From: an uncultured Eubacteriales bacterium
GTDB lineage: Bacteria > Bacillota > Clostridia > Oscillospirales > Acutalibacteraceae
Direction of reading: 5' to 3'
NCBI GenBank assembly: GCA_934445015.1
Contig: CAKSDJ010000045.1
Coordinates: 1 to 11,559, forward strand
DNA length: 11,559 nt
Below, piece by piece: positions 1 through 6,813 of the stretch. Position 1 is the first letter of the stretch. Each line of letters starts with the position of its first letter. Below the pieces are notes generated by a model. That model had not been told where the DNA came from, did no database searches, and saw only the letters and a list, made by a program, of their open reading frames with translations. A program made the position numbers and the translations under genes.

Positions 1-897
1 TTTTACTGCGTCGCCCTTGACTATTACGGCGCTGTCCATCCAATAACCGAAACGCTCATACTGATTTACATATTCATCGGCAAGATTGAGGCCGCCTGTT
101 ACTGCCGTTTTGCCGTCTATCACAACTATTTTGCGGTGGTTACGGTTATTCATAAATATGTCAAAAGAAGGGCGTATTTTATTAAAGGCGGCAACCTCTA
201 TGCCTTTTCGGCTAAGGCGCTTCATAAAGCCTTTGCGCTGACGTTTTATAGAGCCGAAATCGTCAAACAAAACCTTTACCTCGACACCCTGACTTACCTT
301 GCGTTCAAGTATATCGCACACGGCATTCCACATTTTGCCCTCGGCAATGATAAAAAACTCTATAAATATATATTTTTCAGCCTTTTCAAGTTCTTCAAGG
401 AATCGTGTTAAAAAGACTTCACCCGGTGCTAAAAACTCTGTTGAAGAATTTTTATAAAGCGGAAAACCCGACTCCATAGAAAGGTAATCAGCCTGACGCG
501 AGTGCATACCGTCGCCGTAACGCAGCGTTTCGTGAACGTCGGTGTCATCGGGCAACTGTTTTATATATTTGCTTTCACATAAGTTCATCTTTTTTTTCAG
601 ATGCGGCATAACGCGGCCGCCGCCCAAAAGCATAAACGCAGTAACACCGAAAACCGGAACTACCAAAATAAAAATTATCCATAAAATTTTATAACTTGGG
701 TTGCCTCTGCGGTTTATAATGTAAAATACCGTGACTATGCCTATAATTGTTGAAATTATATTAGCATAGAAAAAGTGCTGTGAAAAGCTGCGTACCATTA
801 TTATAAAAAATACTATTTGCACAATCAATGAAACAGCAGAAAACACAATATGTGTGGGAAACGGAATACCGCGTTTGTGTTTTACCCTCAACTTCAC
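1..897 (-). CDS. cls: Cardiolipin synthase (phospholipase D superfamily), N-terminal part, cut by window edge
   Basis: Membrane enzyme that joins phosphatidylglycerol molecules into cardiolipin. The visible 299 residues begin with three hydrophobic stretches (about residues 16-35, 41-61 and 70-91). The third belongs to the PLDc_N membrane anchor typical of bacterial Cls. The first catalytic phospholipase D domain follows. Its HxKx4D motif is complete as H254, K256 and D261, followed by the usual GG-LN-ADEY segment (about 268-276). The second HKD motif should lie in the missing C-terminal part, since family members are about 480-510 residues. I chose the GTG at 897 because an in-frame TAA lies two codons upstream and a GGGGAG ribosome binding site (907-912) sits 9 nt before it; a TTG two codons later is a weaker alternative. 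The gene follows argH but has its own promoter and is separated from argH by a terminator. A related PLD-family phospholipid transferase cannot be excluded, but Cls is by far the best fit. Confidence 0.93.
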   Translation of the reverse strand, partial: MKLRVKHKRGIPFPTHIVFSAVSLIVQIVFFIIMVRSFSQHFFYANIISTIIGIVTVFYIINRRGNPSYKILWIIFILVVPVFGVTAFMLLGGGRVMPHLKKKMNLCESKYIKQLPDDTDVHETLRYGDGMHSRQADYLSMESGFPLYKNSSTEFLAPGEVFLTRFLEELEKAEKYIFIEFFIIAEGKMWNAVCDILERKVSQGVEVKVLFDDFGSIKRQRKGFMKRLSRKGIEVAAFNKIRPSFDIFMNNRNHRKIVVIDGKTAVTGGLNLADEYVNQYERFGYWMDSAVIVKGDAVK

Positions 898-931
898 GTG
901 TTAAAACTCCCCTTTTACATATTCCAGCATA

Positions 932-960
932 ATTTTAACATAAAATTGTTAACAAATCAA
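932..960 (-). promoter_or_regulatory. Predicted housekeeping promoter of cls
   Basis: Reading the minus strand, TTGATT (955-960) is followed after exactly 17 nt by TAAAAT (932-937), a good vegetative sigma-A type promoter. Transcription would begin near 925, leaving a leader of about 27 nt that holds the GGGGAG ribosome binding site and the GTG start. It lies downstream of the argH terminator, so cls should be transcribed independently. Confidence 0.55.
935..952. promoter_or_regulatory. Candidate operator: TTAACA-N6-TGTTAA dyad over the cls promoter
   Basis: A perfect 6+6 bp inverted repeat with a 6-nt centre overlaps the -10 box and most of the spacer of the predicted cls promoter. The right arm is also part of a 10-bp palindrome, TTGTTAACAA (946-955). 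Its position would suit a repressor site. The region is very AT-rich, so chance cannot be excluded, and I do not recognise the binding protein. Confidence 0.3.
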
Positions 961-1000
961 TTATATGTATGAAAAAATTTTCAATTTATATTCGGAACTA

Positions 1001-1029
1001 AAAAGACCGCCTGACAATAAAATCAGGCG
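1001..1029 (-). terminator. Intrinsic terminator of argH
   Basis: On the minus strand, just after the argH stop, CGCCTGA (1023-1029) pairs with TCAGGCG (1008-1014) across an 8-nt loop. A GTCTTTTTAG stretch containing five T residues follows (1001-1004 onwards). The 7-bp GC-rich stem plus T-run is a standard Rho-independent terminator, placed 12 nt after the stop codon. Confidence 0.85.
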
Positions 1030-1041
1030 TCCGTTAAGGTT

Positions 1042-2418
1042 TTATTTATTTATTTTTTCTCTTACAAATTTGATCTGTCTTTCAACAGACTCAACCGATG
1101 TTCCGCCTTCGGATATGCGGCGTTTTACGCAGTTTTCAAGATTGACCGCGTCATAAAGCTGTTCATCAAACAATTCACTGAACTGCCTGTATTCACTTAA
1201 AGGCAAGTCTTCTAAAACGGTATGTTTTTCGATACAAAGCGCAACCAACCGACCGGATATTTTGTATGCTGTTCTGAACGGCATTCCGCGTTTTACAAGA
1301 TAGTCCGCAAGGTCTGTTGCGTTTATAAAGCCCTCGCCTGCCGCTTTTTTCATATTATCGGTCAAAACAGTCATCGATTCTATCATAGGCGAAAATATTT
1401 TAAGACACATTTTAACAGTGTCGCAAGCGTCAAATACGCCCTCCTTGTCCTCCTGCATATCTTTGTTATATGCAAGCGGCAAGCCTTTTAAGGCAGTAAG
1501 CAAACCGACAAGGTCGCCGTATACCCTGCCTGTTTTTCCGCGTACAAGTTCAGCCATATCGGGATTGCGTTTTTGCGGCATAATAGACGAACCTGTTGTG
1601 TAACTGCTTGAAAGTTCTATAAATTTAAACTCCCAACTCGACCATAAAATAATCTCTTCCGAAAAGCGTGAAAGGTGCATCATAACAATTGATATTGCAG
1701 ACATCAACTCAACGCAGAAATCACGGTCCGAAACGCCGTCAAGCGAATTCATACAAATGCCGTCAAATCCGAGTTTTTCTGCTTCAAAACGGCGGTTTGT
1801 GCTGTATGTTGTACCTGCAAGCGCACAGCAGCCGATAGGTGAAAAATTCATACGCTTTTTACATTCGGAAAGACGTTCAATATCGCGGAGCAACATCATA
1901 GCATACGCCATTAAATGATGACCGAATGTTATTGGTTGCGCCCGTTGCAGGTGAGTATAACCCGGCATAATGCTTGCCTTGTGTTCATCTGCCTTGCCGC
2001 ATATAACGCTGATAAGATTTTTTATGAGTTCTGTTACGGCGTCAATTTCATCACTCAGGTACATTCTTATATCAAGCGCTACCTGATCGTTACGGCTGCG
2101 CGCCGTATGCAGTTTTTTGCCTACATCGCCTATCCGTGAAGTCAGTTCCTGTTCTACAAACATATGTATATCTTCGGCAGACATATCAAACTGCAATTTG
2201 CCGTCTGATATGTCACGAAGTATGCCTTCAAGCCCGTTTGCAATCATATCGGCTTCTTTTTCGGATATAATTCCGCACGACGATAACATCATAGCGTGGG
2301 CTATGCTGCCCTTTATATCCTGTACATACATTCTGCTGTCAAAGTGTATTGATGAATTAAAATCGTCGGCTATACTGTCGGTTATACCGTTTGTAACGCC
2401 TGTCCACATTTTTGCCAT
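1042..2418 (-). CDS. argH: Argininosuccinate lyase
   Basis: Cytoplasmic enzyme of the last step of arginine biosynthesis, splitting argininosuccinate into arginine and fumarate. The 458 residues match the usual family length. Visible family marks are the HTARSRNDQV block (104-113), the GYTHLQRAQP block with the conserved T155/H156 pair (153-162), and the fumarase/aspartase-superfamily signature GSSIMPQKRNPD (276-287), whose mobile loop carries the catalytic serine. The ATG at 2418 is preceded by a GAGG ribosome binding site (2427-2430). The gene has its own promoter, 78 nt downstream of the ldhA stop, and its own terminator. The usual partner argG is not in the window, so citrulline-to-argininosuccinate conversion must be encoded elsewhere. 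No ArgR-type operator is convincing. The start and product are both secure. Confidence 0.97.
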   Translation of the reverse strand: MAKMWTGVTNGITDSIADDFNSSIHFDSRMYVQDIKGSIAHAMMLSSCGIISEKEADMIANGLEGILRDISDGKLQFDMSAEDIHMFVEQELTSRIGDVGKKLHTARSRNDQVALDIRMYLSDEIDAVTELIKNLISVICGKADEHKASIMPGYTHLQRAQPITFGHHLMAYAMMLLRDIERLSECKKRMNFSPIGCCALAGTTYSTNRRFEAEKLGFDGICMNSLDGVSDRDFCVELMSAISIVMMHLSRFSEEIILWSSWEFKFIELSSSYTTGSSIMPQKRNPDMAELVRGKTGRVYGDLVGLLTALKGLPLAYNKDMQEDKEGVFDACDTVKMCLKIFSPMIESMTVLTDNMKKAAGEGFINATDLADYLVKRGMPFRTAYKISGRLVALCIEKHTVLEDLPLSEYRQFSELFDEQLYDAVNLENCVKRRISEGGTSVESVERQIKFVREKINK

Positions 2419-2458
2419 TTTTAAAACCTCAGTTTACTCATATATTATCCGTGAAAGT

Positions 2459-2487
2459 ATTATACTTTATTTGTATTTAAAAAACAA
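2459..2487 (-). promoter_or_regulatory. Predicted housekeeping promoter of argH
   Basis: On the minus strand TTGTTT (2482-2487) and a perfect TATAAT (2459-2464) are separated by 17 nt. Transcription would start near 2452, about 34 nt before the argH ATG. The promoter lies in the 78-nt gap after ldhA, where I see no terminator, so argH may receive both its own transcript and read-through from uvrC-ldhA. Confidence 0.65.
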
Positions 2488-2496
2488 CATTGAATT

Positions 2497-3486
2497 TTAA
2501 ATCTGTTTGCCGTATTTTATCTCATTTTCGCATTTTTGACCGTTTATTACCTGTTCAATGTTTTTTACGGTGGTTTCGGCTATATTGCCGAGCGCCTCCT
2601 GCGTTAAAAAAGCCTGATGTGAAGTTACTATTACATTTGGCATTGAAATAAGCCTTGCCAAAGTGTCATCGTCTACAATGTGACCCGAAAAATCCTCAAA
2701 AAAGAAATCGGATTCTTCTTCGTAAACATCAAGGCAAGCGGCGCCCACCCTGCGGGACTTTATGCCTTCTAAAAGTGCGTCTGCGTCAATAAGCGCACCG
2801 CGTGAAGTGTTTAAAATAACCGCGCCCTTTTTCATCTTTTCAATTGAAGCGGCATTTATAATATGGTAGGTTTCACTTGTAAGCGGACAGTGCATTGAAA
2901 TAATATCGCTTTCTTTAAAAAGTCTTTCAAGGTCAACATATTCGGCAGGTACATCGCTTGCGGGATATTTATCATAAGCCAAGACATTCATACCGAAACC
3001 TTTGCAGATATCTATAAACACTCTGCCTATTTTGCCCGTGCCTATAACACCTACGGTCTTGCCGTGAAGGTCAAATCCGATAAGTCCGTTAAGGCTGAAA
3101 TTAAAATCCCTTGTGCGGATATATGCCTTGTGTATGCGTCTTATAGACGTAAGCAGCATTGCCATTGCGTGTTCGGCTACCGCATAGGGCGAGTATGCCG
3201 GCACACGTACCACCTGCAACCTGCCGTCGGCATATTTTACGTCAACATTGTTATATCCTGCGCAGCGAAGTGCCAACACGCGAACGCCCAAATTGCAAAG
3301 CGCATCTATAACCTCTGTGTCGGCGGTATCGTTTACAAAAATACATACCGCATCGCATCCGCGTGCAAGATCGACCGTGTCGATGTTAAGTTTTGTTTCA
3401 AAAAATTTGAATGTAAATCCGTTATTTTGGTATTTTTCAAACGATTGCCTGTCATAGGGTTTTGTATCAAAAAATGCTATTTTCAT
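2497..3486 (-). CDS. ldhA: D-lactate dehydrogenase (fermentative, NAD-dependent, LdhA type)
   Basis: Cytoplasmic enzyme of the D-isomer-specific 2-hydroxyacid dehydrogenase family that reduces pyruvate to D-lactate with NADH. The 329-residue protein follows E. coli LdhA almost end to end, including AVCIFVND (46-53), ALRCAGYNNVD (72-82), VVRVPAYSP and RTRDFNFSLNGL. The Rossmann-fold nucleotide loop is GTGKIG (149-154). The catalytic triad is in place: R229 in NTSRG, E258 in YEEE, and H290 in SHQAF. The start is 5 nt after the uvrC stop, and its AAAGGTGA ribosome binding site (3496-3503) lies inside the last uvrC codons, so the two genes are probably cotranscribed and translationally coupled. 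A close relative acting on a longer 2-oxoacid, such as phenylpyruvate, is the main alternative; the motif pattern favours lactate. Confidence 0.92.
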   Translation of the reverse strand: MKIAFFDTKPYDRQSFEKYQNNGFTFKFFETKLNIDTVDLARGCDAVCIFVNDTADTEVIDALCNLGVRVLALRCAGYNNVDVKYADGRLQVVRVPAYSPYAVAEHAMAMLLTSIRRIHKAYIRTRDFNFSLNGLIGFDLHGKTVGVIGTGKIGRVFIDICKGFGMNVLAYDKYPASDVPAEYVDLERLFKESDIISMHCPLTSETYHIINAASIEKMKKGAVILNTSRGALIDADALLEGIKSRRVGAACLDVYEEESDFFFEDFSGHIVDDDTLARLISMPNVIVTSHQAFLTQEALGNIAETTVKNIEQVINGQKCENEIKYGKQI

Positions 3487-3491
3487 AATAT

Positions 3492-5321
3492 TTATTCACC
3501 TTTATTATAATGAAATTCACTATATATTTTTTGTGCCAAATCGGTATTTATACCCTTTACCTCGCAAAGTTTGTCTATATCGGCGGATTTAATTGCCTTT
3601 ATAGTTTTAAAGTGTTTTAAGAGTGATGCCGCTTTTGCCTGACCTATACCGTAAATTGCGGTAAGCTCTGAGTCGAGCATTTTTTTGCTGCGGCGTTTTT
3701 TGTGGTAACCTATTGCAAAACGGTGAACCTCATCCTGTATGGCGGTAACAAGCCGGTATGCCGATTCGTTTGCTTTTATGGATATATAGCCGCCGTTTGT
3801 TGCTATTGCACGGGTGCGGTGTTTTGAATCTTTAACCATTCCGAATAATGCAACATTTACATTATGCTTTTTTAAAATTGGTTCTACCGCCGATACCTGA
3901 CCTTTACCGCCGTCTAACAGTATAAGGTCCGGCAAAGTCAAAAACCCGTCATTTTCGCCCTTTTCATATTCGGTAAAACGCCTGTCAAGAACCTCTGCCA
4001 TAGATCGGTAGTCATCCTGACCTGCAAAGCTTTTTATTTTAAACATACGGTAATGCGCCTTATAAGGCTTGCCGTCGTGAAAAACAACCATACCTGCAAC
4101 ATTTTCATCACCGGCAGTGTTTGAAATATCATACGCTTCTATTATACGCGGAGATTTTTTAAGACCCAGAATATGTGAAAGTTCATTTATAGCGGACATT
4201 TCATGACCGTTAAGTTCGGTTTTTTGAGCCAGATTATCCGAAGCATTTTTAATGCACATATTAACAAGGTCTTTTTGCTCACCGCGCTGAGGCAATAAAA
4301 TTTCTACCTTTTTATTTGCTTTTTCACAAAGCCAGCGCTCTATAAGGTCAATATTTTCAATTTGGGTATCAATAAGTATTCGCGGCGGAATATCGGTATT
4401 TTCACCGTAATACTGTTGCAAAAACTGACTGTATAAATCGTTTTTATCATCAAACGTGTCGATAATGTAATGTTTTTTATCCACAAGGCGGTTGTTTCTG
4501 AAAACCAGAACGGCAATACAGGCTTTATTGCTTATTAAAGCGCCTGCGAAAACATCCTGATTTTTATATGTGCACATAACAACCTTTTGTTTTTCTTCAA
4601 GTTTTTTGATAGCGTTTATGCGGTCACGCAATTTTGCGGCATATTCAAAATCAAGTTTTTCTGCCGCTGACTCCATATTTTCGGTAAGAGTTTTTATAAT
4701 ATCTTCACTGCTGTTTTTTATATAATCAACGGCTGACCGAACCGTTTCATTATACATCTGCGCCGTAATACGCGCGCGGCAGGGTGCGTCACACAAGCCT
4801 ATGTGAAAATTAAGACACGGTTTTGAAGATTTATCAAAGCTACGGTTGCAATCTGGCAACTTAAAGATTTTGCGAACTTCATCCACGGTATCTTTAACAA
4901 CTGCAGAAGAATAATACGGACCTATATATTCGGCAGACTTATCATCCGTTTGCATAGACGTTGTAAGTTTTCGCCATTTTTCATTTGTGATTTTAATATA
5001 ATGATAACCCTTGTCATCTTTAAGCAAAATATTATATTTGGGCTGGTTTTGCTTTATAAGCGAATTTTCGAGTATCAGCGCTTCAAACTCACTGTCGCAC
5101 AGCACGTATTCAAAATCGTCTACCAGACTTACCATTTTGCGCACTTTATCATTATGCTGATTGCCGGCCCCGAAATACTGTGTAACGCGGTTTTTAAGTG
5201 ATTTTGCCTTGCCTATATATATAATTTCACCATTTTTGTTTTTCATTATATAAACGCCCGGCGTTAGCGGCAAACGGTTTGCCTTTTTTTTGAGAAGTGC
5301 CAACTTACCGTTTTCGCTCAT
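3492..5321 (-). CDS. uvrC: Excinuclease ABC subunit C
   Basis: Nuclease subunit of bacterial nucleotide excision repair: recruited by UvrB at a DNA lesion, it cuts the damaged strand on both sides. The 609 residues are full length. The N-terminal GIY-YIG nuclease shows GVY (22-24), YIG (35-37), R45 and E85. A four-cysteine set C158, C169, C177 and C181 matches the iron-sulfur cluster ligands of E. coli UvrC. The UvrB-binding UVR helix pair spans about 210-245. The RNase H-like C-terminal nuclease carries D398 (YDISN), D470 (LLDGGKGQ) and H533 (EVHRFA). Tandem helix-hairpin-helix motifs fill about 553-609. The ATG at 5321 has a GGTGAG ribosome binding site. Neither uvrA nor uvrB is nearby; the immediate downstream partner is ldhA, an unusual pairing. 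The predicted promoter sits inside the rpsT terminator. Confidence 0.97.
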   Translation of the reverse strand: MSENGKLALLKKKANRLPLTPGVYIMKNKNGEIIYIGKAKSLKNRVTQYFGAGNQHNDKVRKMVSLVDDFEYVLCDSEFEALILENSLIKQNQPKYNILLKDDKGYHYIKITNEKWRKLTTSMQTDDKSAEYIGPYYSSAVVKDTVDEVRKIFKLPDCNRSFDKSSKPCLNFHIGLCDAPCRARITAQMYNETVRSAVDYIKNSSEDIIKTLTENMESAAEKLDFEYAAKLRDRINAIKKLEEKQKVVMCTYKNQDVFAGALISNKACIAVLVFRNNRLVDKKHYIIDTFDDKNDLYSQFLQQYYGENTDIPPRILIDTQIENIDLIERWLCEKANKKVEILLPQRGEQKDLVNMCIKNASDNLAQKTELNGHEMSAINELSHILGLKKSPRIIEAYDISNTAGDENVAGMVVFHDGKPYKAHYRMFKIKSFAGQDDYRSMAEVLDRRFTEYEKGENDGFLTLPDLILLDGGKGQVSAVEPILKKHNVNVALFGMVKDSKHRTRAIATNGGYISIKANESAYRLVTAIQDEVHRFAIGYHKKRRSKKMLDSELTAIYGIGQAKAASLLKHFKTIKAIKSADIDKLCEVKGINTDLAQKIYSEFHYNKGE

Positions 5322-5363
5322 ATATACTCACCGCCTGTTTTAAAAAATTTAATTTGTATAATT

Positions 5364-5392
5364 ATTATATATAAAAACCGCGCCGATAGCAA
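5364..5392 (-). promoter_or_regulatory. Predicted uvrC promoter overlapping the rpsT terminator
   Basis: On the minus strand TTGCTA (5387-5392, four of six matches to consensus) is followed after 17 nt by a perfect TATAAT (5364-5369), with transcription starting near 5357 and the uvrC ATG about 36 nt further on. The -35 box falls in the loop and downstream arm of the rpsT terminator hairpin, so the two elements share DNA. Confidence 0.5.
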
Positions 5393-5405
5393 CAGCTACC
5401 GGCGC
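5371..5405 (-). terminator. Intrinsic terminator of rpsT
   Basis: On the minus strand GCGCCGGTAGC (5395-5405) pairs with GCTATCGGCGC (5380-5390) across a TGTT loop, giving an 11-bp GC-rich stem with one G-U pair. It is followed by GGTTTTTAT. It lies 42 nt after the rpsT stop and should separate rpsT from uvrC. On the plus strand no T-run follows, so it is directional. Confidence 0.88.
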
Positions 5406-5447
5406 AATAATATTCTTTGCAAAAAACATTATAAGGTTTAAGTAAAA

Positions 5448-5708
5448 TTATGCGTTTGCATTAAGTTTTGTTACAAGTGCTGATTTTTTTCTTGCAGCAT
5501 TGTTCTTGTGAATAATACCCTTAACGGCAGCTTGATCAATTTTAGAAACAGCAACCTTAACTGTTTCGGCTGCTTCCGGAGCTTTTGCATCAATAGCAGC
5601 GTTGGCTTTTTTTATTGAAGTTCTGAGTGCAGAACGAAAAGCCTTATTTCTTTCAGCGTTAGCCTGACTAACCAAAACACGCTTTTTTGCAGATTTAATA
5701 TTAGGCAT
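5448..5708 (-). CDS. rpsT: 30S ribosomal protein S20
   Basis: Primary 16S rRNA-binding protein that helps assemble the small ribosomal subunit. The 86 residues match the usual S20 length. It begins MPNIKSAKKRVLVSQ, the family hallmark, and is rich in lysine, arginine and alanine, as expected for its long alpha-helical bundle. RNKAFRSALRT (21-31) and IHKNNAARKKSAL (66-78) are the two most conserved segments. The ATG at 5708 follows a near-perfect GAGGAGGTG ribosome binding site, in line with high expression. It has its own promoter and strong terminator, so it is likely monocistronic. It is divergent from sigG. Other Firmicutes often place rpsT beside holA and gpr; neither is adjacent here. 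Confidence 0.97.
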   Translation of the reverse strand: MPNIKSAKKRVLVSQANAERNKAFRSALRTSIKKANAAIDAKAPEAAETVKVAVSKIDQAAVKGIIHKNNAARKKSALVTKLNANA

Positions 5709-5744
5709 AATGACACCTCCTCATATTTACTCACAGTACACATT

Positions 5745-5773
5745 ATATTATCACAACTGTTTAAAAAAATCAA
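5745..5773 (-). promoter_or_regulatory. Predicted rpsT promoter
   Basis: On the minus strand TTGATT (5768-5773) lies 17 nt before TAATAT (5745-5750). An overlapping perfect TATAAT (5742-5747) would need a 20-nt spacer, so the exact -10 box is uncertain. Either choice starts transcription about 30-35 nt before the rpsT ATG. Confidence 0.4.
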
Positions 5774-5899
5774 GTGTTTTTTTATCAATATATCTGTTAA
5801 TTTTATTTGCCCGAATGTATATGTACAAATGCAATGTTTTTAAGACAGCGTTTTAAGTTTTAACAGCAGATAAAAATACACGTTGTTTTTGTCGAAAAC

Positions 5900-5913
5900 A
5901 AAAAAATTTTTTT
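5900..5913. other. A7T7 tract just upstream of the sigG promoter
   Basis: Seven A residues run directly into seven T residues, ending 2 nt before the -35 box of the predicted sigG promoter. AnTn tracts are known to bend DNA intrinsically. An adjacent 7-bp inverted repeat (TTGTTTT at 5883-5889, AAAACAA at 5895-5901) overlaps its left edge. It may act as an upstream promoter element. The rest of the gap between rpsT and sigG (5774-5882) shows nothing I can name. Confidence 0.35.
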
Positions 5914-5915
5914 AG

Positions 5916-5944
5916 GTTTACCGAGATAGGCATAGGGCAATAAT
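5916..5944 (+). promoter_or_regulatory. Predicted forespore (sigma-F type) promoter of sigG
   Basis: GTTTA (5916-5920) and GGCAATAATT (5936-5945) are 15 nt apart. They fit the Bacillus sigma-F consensus as I know it (about GYWTA, 16 nt, GGNRANANTW), with every fixed -10 position matched and the spacer one base short. Transcription would start near 5951, giving a leader of roughly 27 nt. In Bacillus subtilis sigG is switched on by sigma-F in the forespore, so this site is what the gene would be expected to have. Confidence 0.55.
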
Positions 5945-5964
5945 TATTTTATAAGAAAACAATA

Positions 5965-5971
5965 CGAGGTG
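5965..5971 (+). promoter_or_regulatory. Ribosome binding site that fixes the sigG start
   Basis: CGAGGTG lies 6 nt before the ATG at 5978. An in-frame GTG at 5969 overlaps this site and has no ribosome binding site of its own, so the ATG is the better start. Confidence 0.75.
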
Positions 5972-5977
5972 CGTTTT

Positions 5978-6742
5978 ATGTATAACAATAAAGTTGTAAT
6001 TTGCGGCGTTGATACTTCAAAGTTGCCATTGCTTAAAGAGAAGGAAAAAGAAAAACTGCTGCGCGAAGTAAAAAACGGCAACAAGGCCGCACGCGACGAA
6101 CTTATAAACGGAAATCTGCGTTTGGTATTAAGCGTTGTTCAGCGGTTTTTAAACCGCGGTGAAAACCCCGACGATCTGTTTCAGGTGGGATGTATAGGTC
6201 TAATAAAATCAATTGACAACTTTGATATAACGCAGGACGTGCGTTTTTCTACCTATGCGGTGCCTATGATCATAGGCGAAATACGCAGATATTTGCGGGA
6301 TAATAATTCAATAAGGGTAAGCCGCTCAATAAAAGACACCGCTTACAGAGCAATGCAGGTAAAGGAACGTTTTATAAATAAAAACCAAAAAGAACCCACC
6401 GTAAGCGAAATAGCAAAAGAACTTGGTATTCCGAGAGAGGATGTTGTAATCGCACTTGAAAGTATTGTTGACCCGATCTCATTGTATGAACCGGTTTTTT
6501 CAGACGGCGGAGACACTATATACGTGCTTGATCAGGTAGGCGACAAAAACGACGACCGAAACTGGCTTGATGAAATTTATATAAAAGAAGCCATAAAGGG
6601 ACTTACGGAACGCGAAAAAAATATTTTGAGCCTGCGCTTTATGCAGGGAAAAACACAGATGGAGGTATCCGAAGAAATAGGAATTTCGCAGGCACAGGTA
6701 TCGCGCCTTGAAAAATGCGCGCTTAAAAAAATTAAATCTTAG
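5978..6742 (+). CDS. sigG: RNA polymerase sporulation sigma factor G (late forespore)
   Basis: Sigma factor that directs RNA polymerase to late forespore genes during endospore formation. The 254 residues match the family length. The N-terminus carries the SigG hallmark KVVICGVDTSKLP (5-17), which separates it from SigF. Sigma region 2 (about 43-113) includes DLFQVGCIGLIKSIDNFD and the -10 recognition helix RFSTYAVPMIIGEIRRYLRD. Region 3 spans about 115-190. Region 4 ends in the -35-binding helix-turn-helix GKTQMEVSEEIGISQAQVSR (224-243). The start is the ATG at 5978 because GAGGTG precedes it at 6 nt. It is the only plus-strand gene here and stands alone between rpsT and degV, whereas in Bacillus and many Clostridia it follows spoIIGA-sigE. 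A sigma-F-like promoter precedes it and a strong hairpin ends it. Its presence implies the organism sporulates or descends from a sporulator. Confidence 0.95.
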   Translation: MYNNKVVICGVDTSKLPLLKEKEKEKLLREVKNGNKAARDELINGNLRLVLSVVQRFLNRGENPDDLFQVGCIGLIKSIDNFDITQDVRFSTYAVPMIIGEIRRYLRDNNSIRVSRSIKDTAYRAMQVKERFINKNQKEPTVSEIAKELGIPREDVVIALESIVDPISLYEPVFSDGGDTIYVLDQVGDKNDDRNWLDEIYIKEAIKGLTEREKNILSLRFMQGKTQMEVSEEIGISQAQVSRLEKCALKKIKS

Positions 6743-6766
6743 TCAAGGTGACATCATAGTTTTAAA

Positions 6767-6810
6767 AATATATAAAAGAGCCCGACTGATGCCGGACTCT
6801 TTTATATATT
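6767..6810. terminator. Long hairpin terminator between convergent sigG and degV
   Basis: Positions 6767-6784 pair with 6793-6810: 17 base pairs with one C-A mismatch around an 8-nt loop. The upper GC-rich part (GAGCCCG/CGGACTC) is followed by TTTTATATATT on the plus strand, 24 nt after the sigG stop, so it should end sigG transcription. The mirrored sequence also gives CTCTTTTATATATT on the minus strand, so it can act in both directions and stop degV transcripts. Confidence 0.85.
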
Positions 6811-6813
6811 AAA

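Noticed and set aside
901..930. Nine-codon ATG-to-TAA frame in front of cls on the minus strand, as a leader peptide
   Set aside because: Its ATG lies upstream of the predicted transcription start near 925 and it has no ribosome binding site.
2490..2503. TGAATTTTAAAT near the argH promoter as an ArgR operator
   Set aside because: Only one half-site resembles an ARG box, it overlaps the ldhA stop codon, and no second box is present.
3064..3510. A 148-codon open frame on the plus strand opposite ldhA, and many similar frames opposite the other minus-strand genes
   Set aside because: They lie fully antisense to strongly conserved genes, lack good ribosome binding sites and have compositions expected from the complement of the real genes.
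5883..5913. Hairpin followed by a T-run before sigG as a terminator
   Set aside because: No gene on the plus strand ends upstream of it and the stem is pure AT apart from one pair; in the minus direction no T-run follows.
5969..5977. GTG at 5969 as an earlier in-frame start of sigG
   Set aside because: It overlaps the GAGGTG ribosome binding site that serves the ATG at 5978, and the protein from the ATG matches the known N-terminus of SigG.
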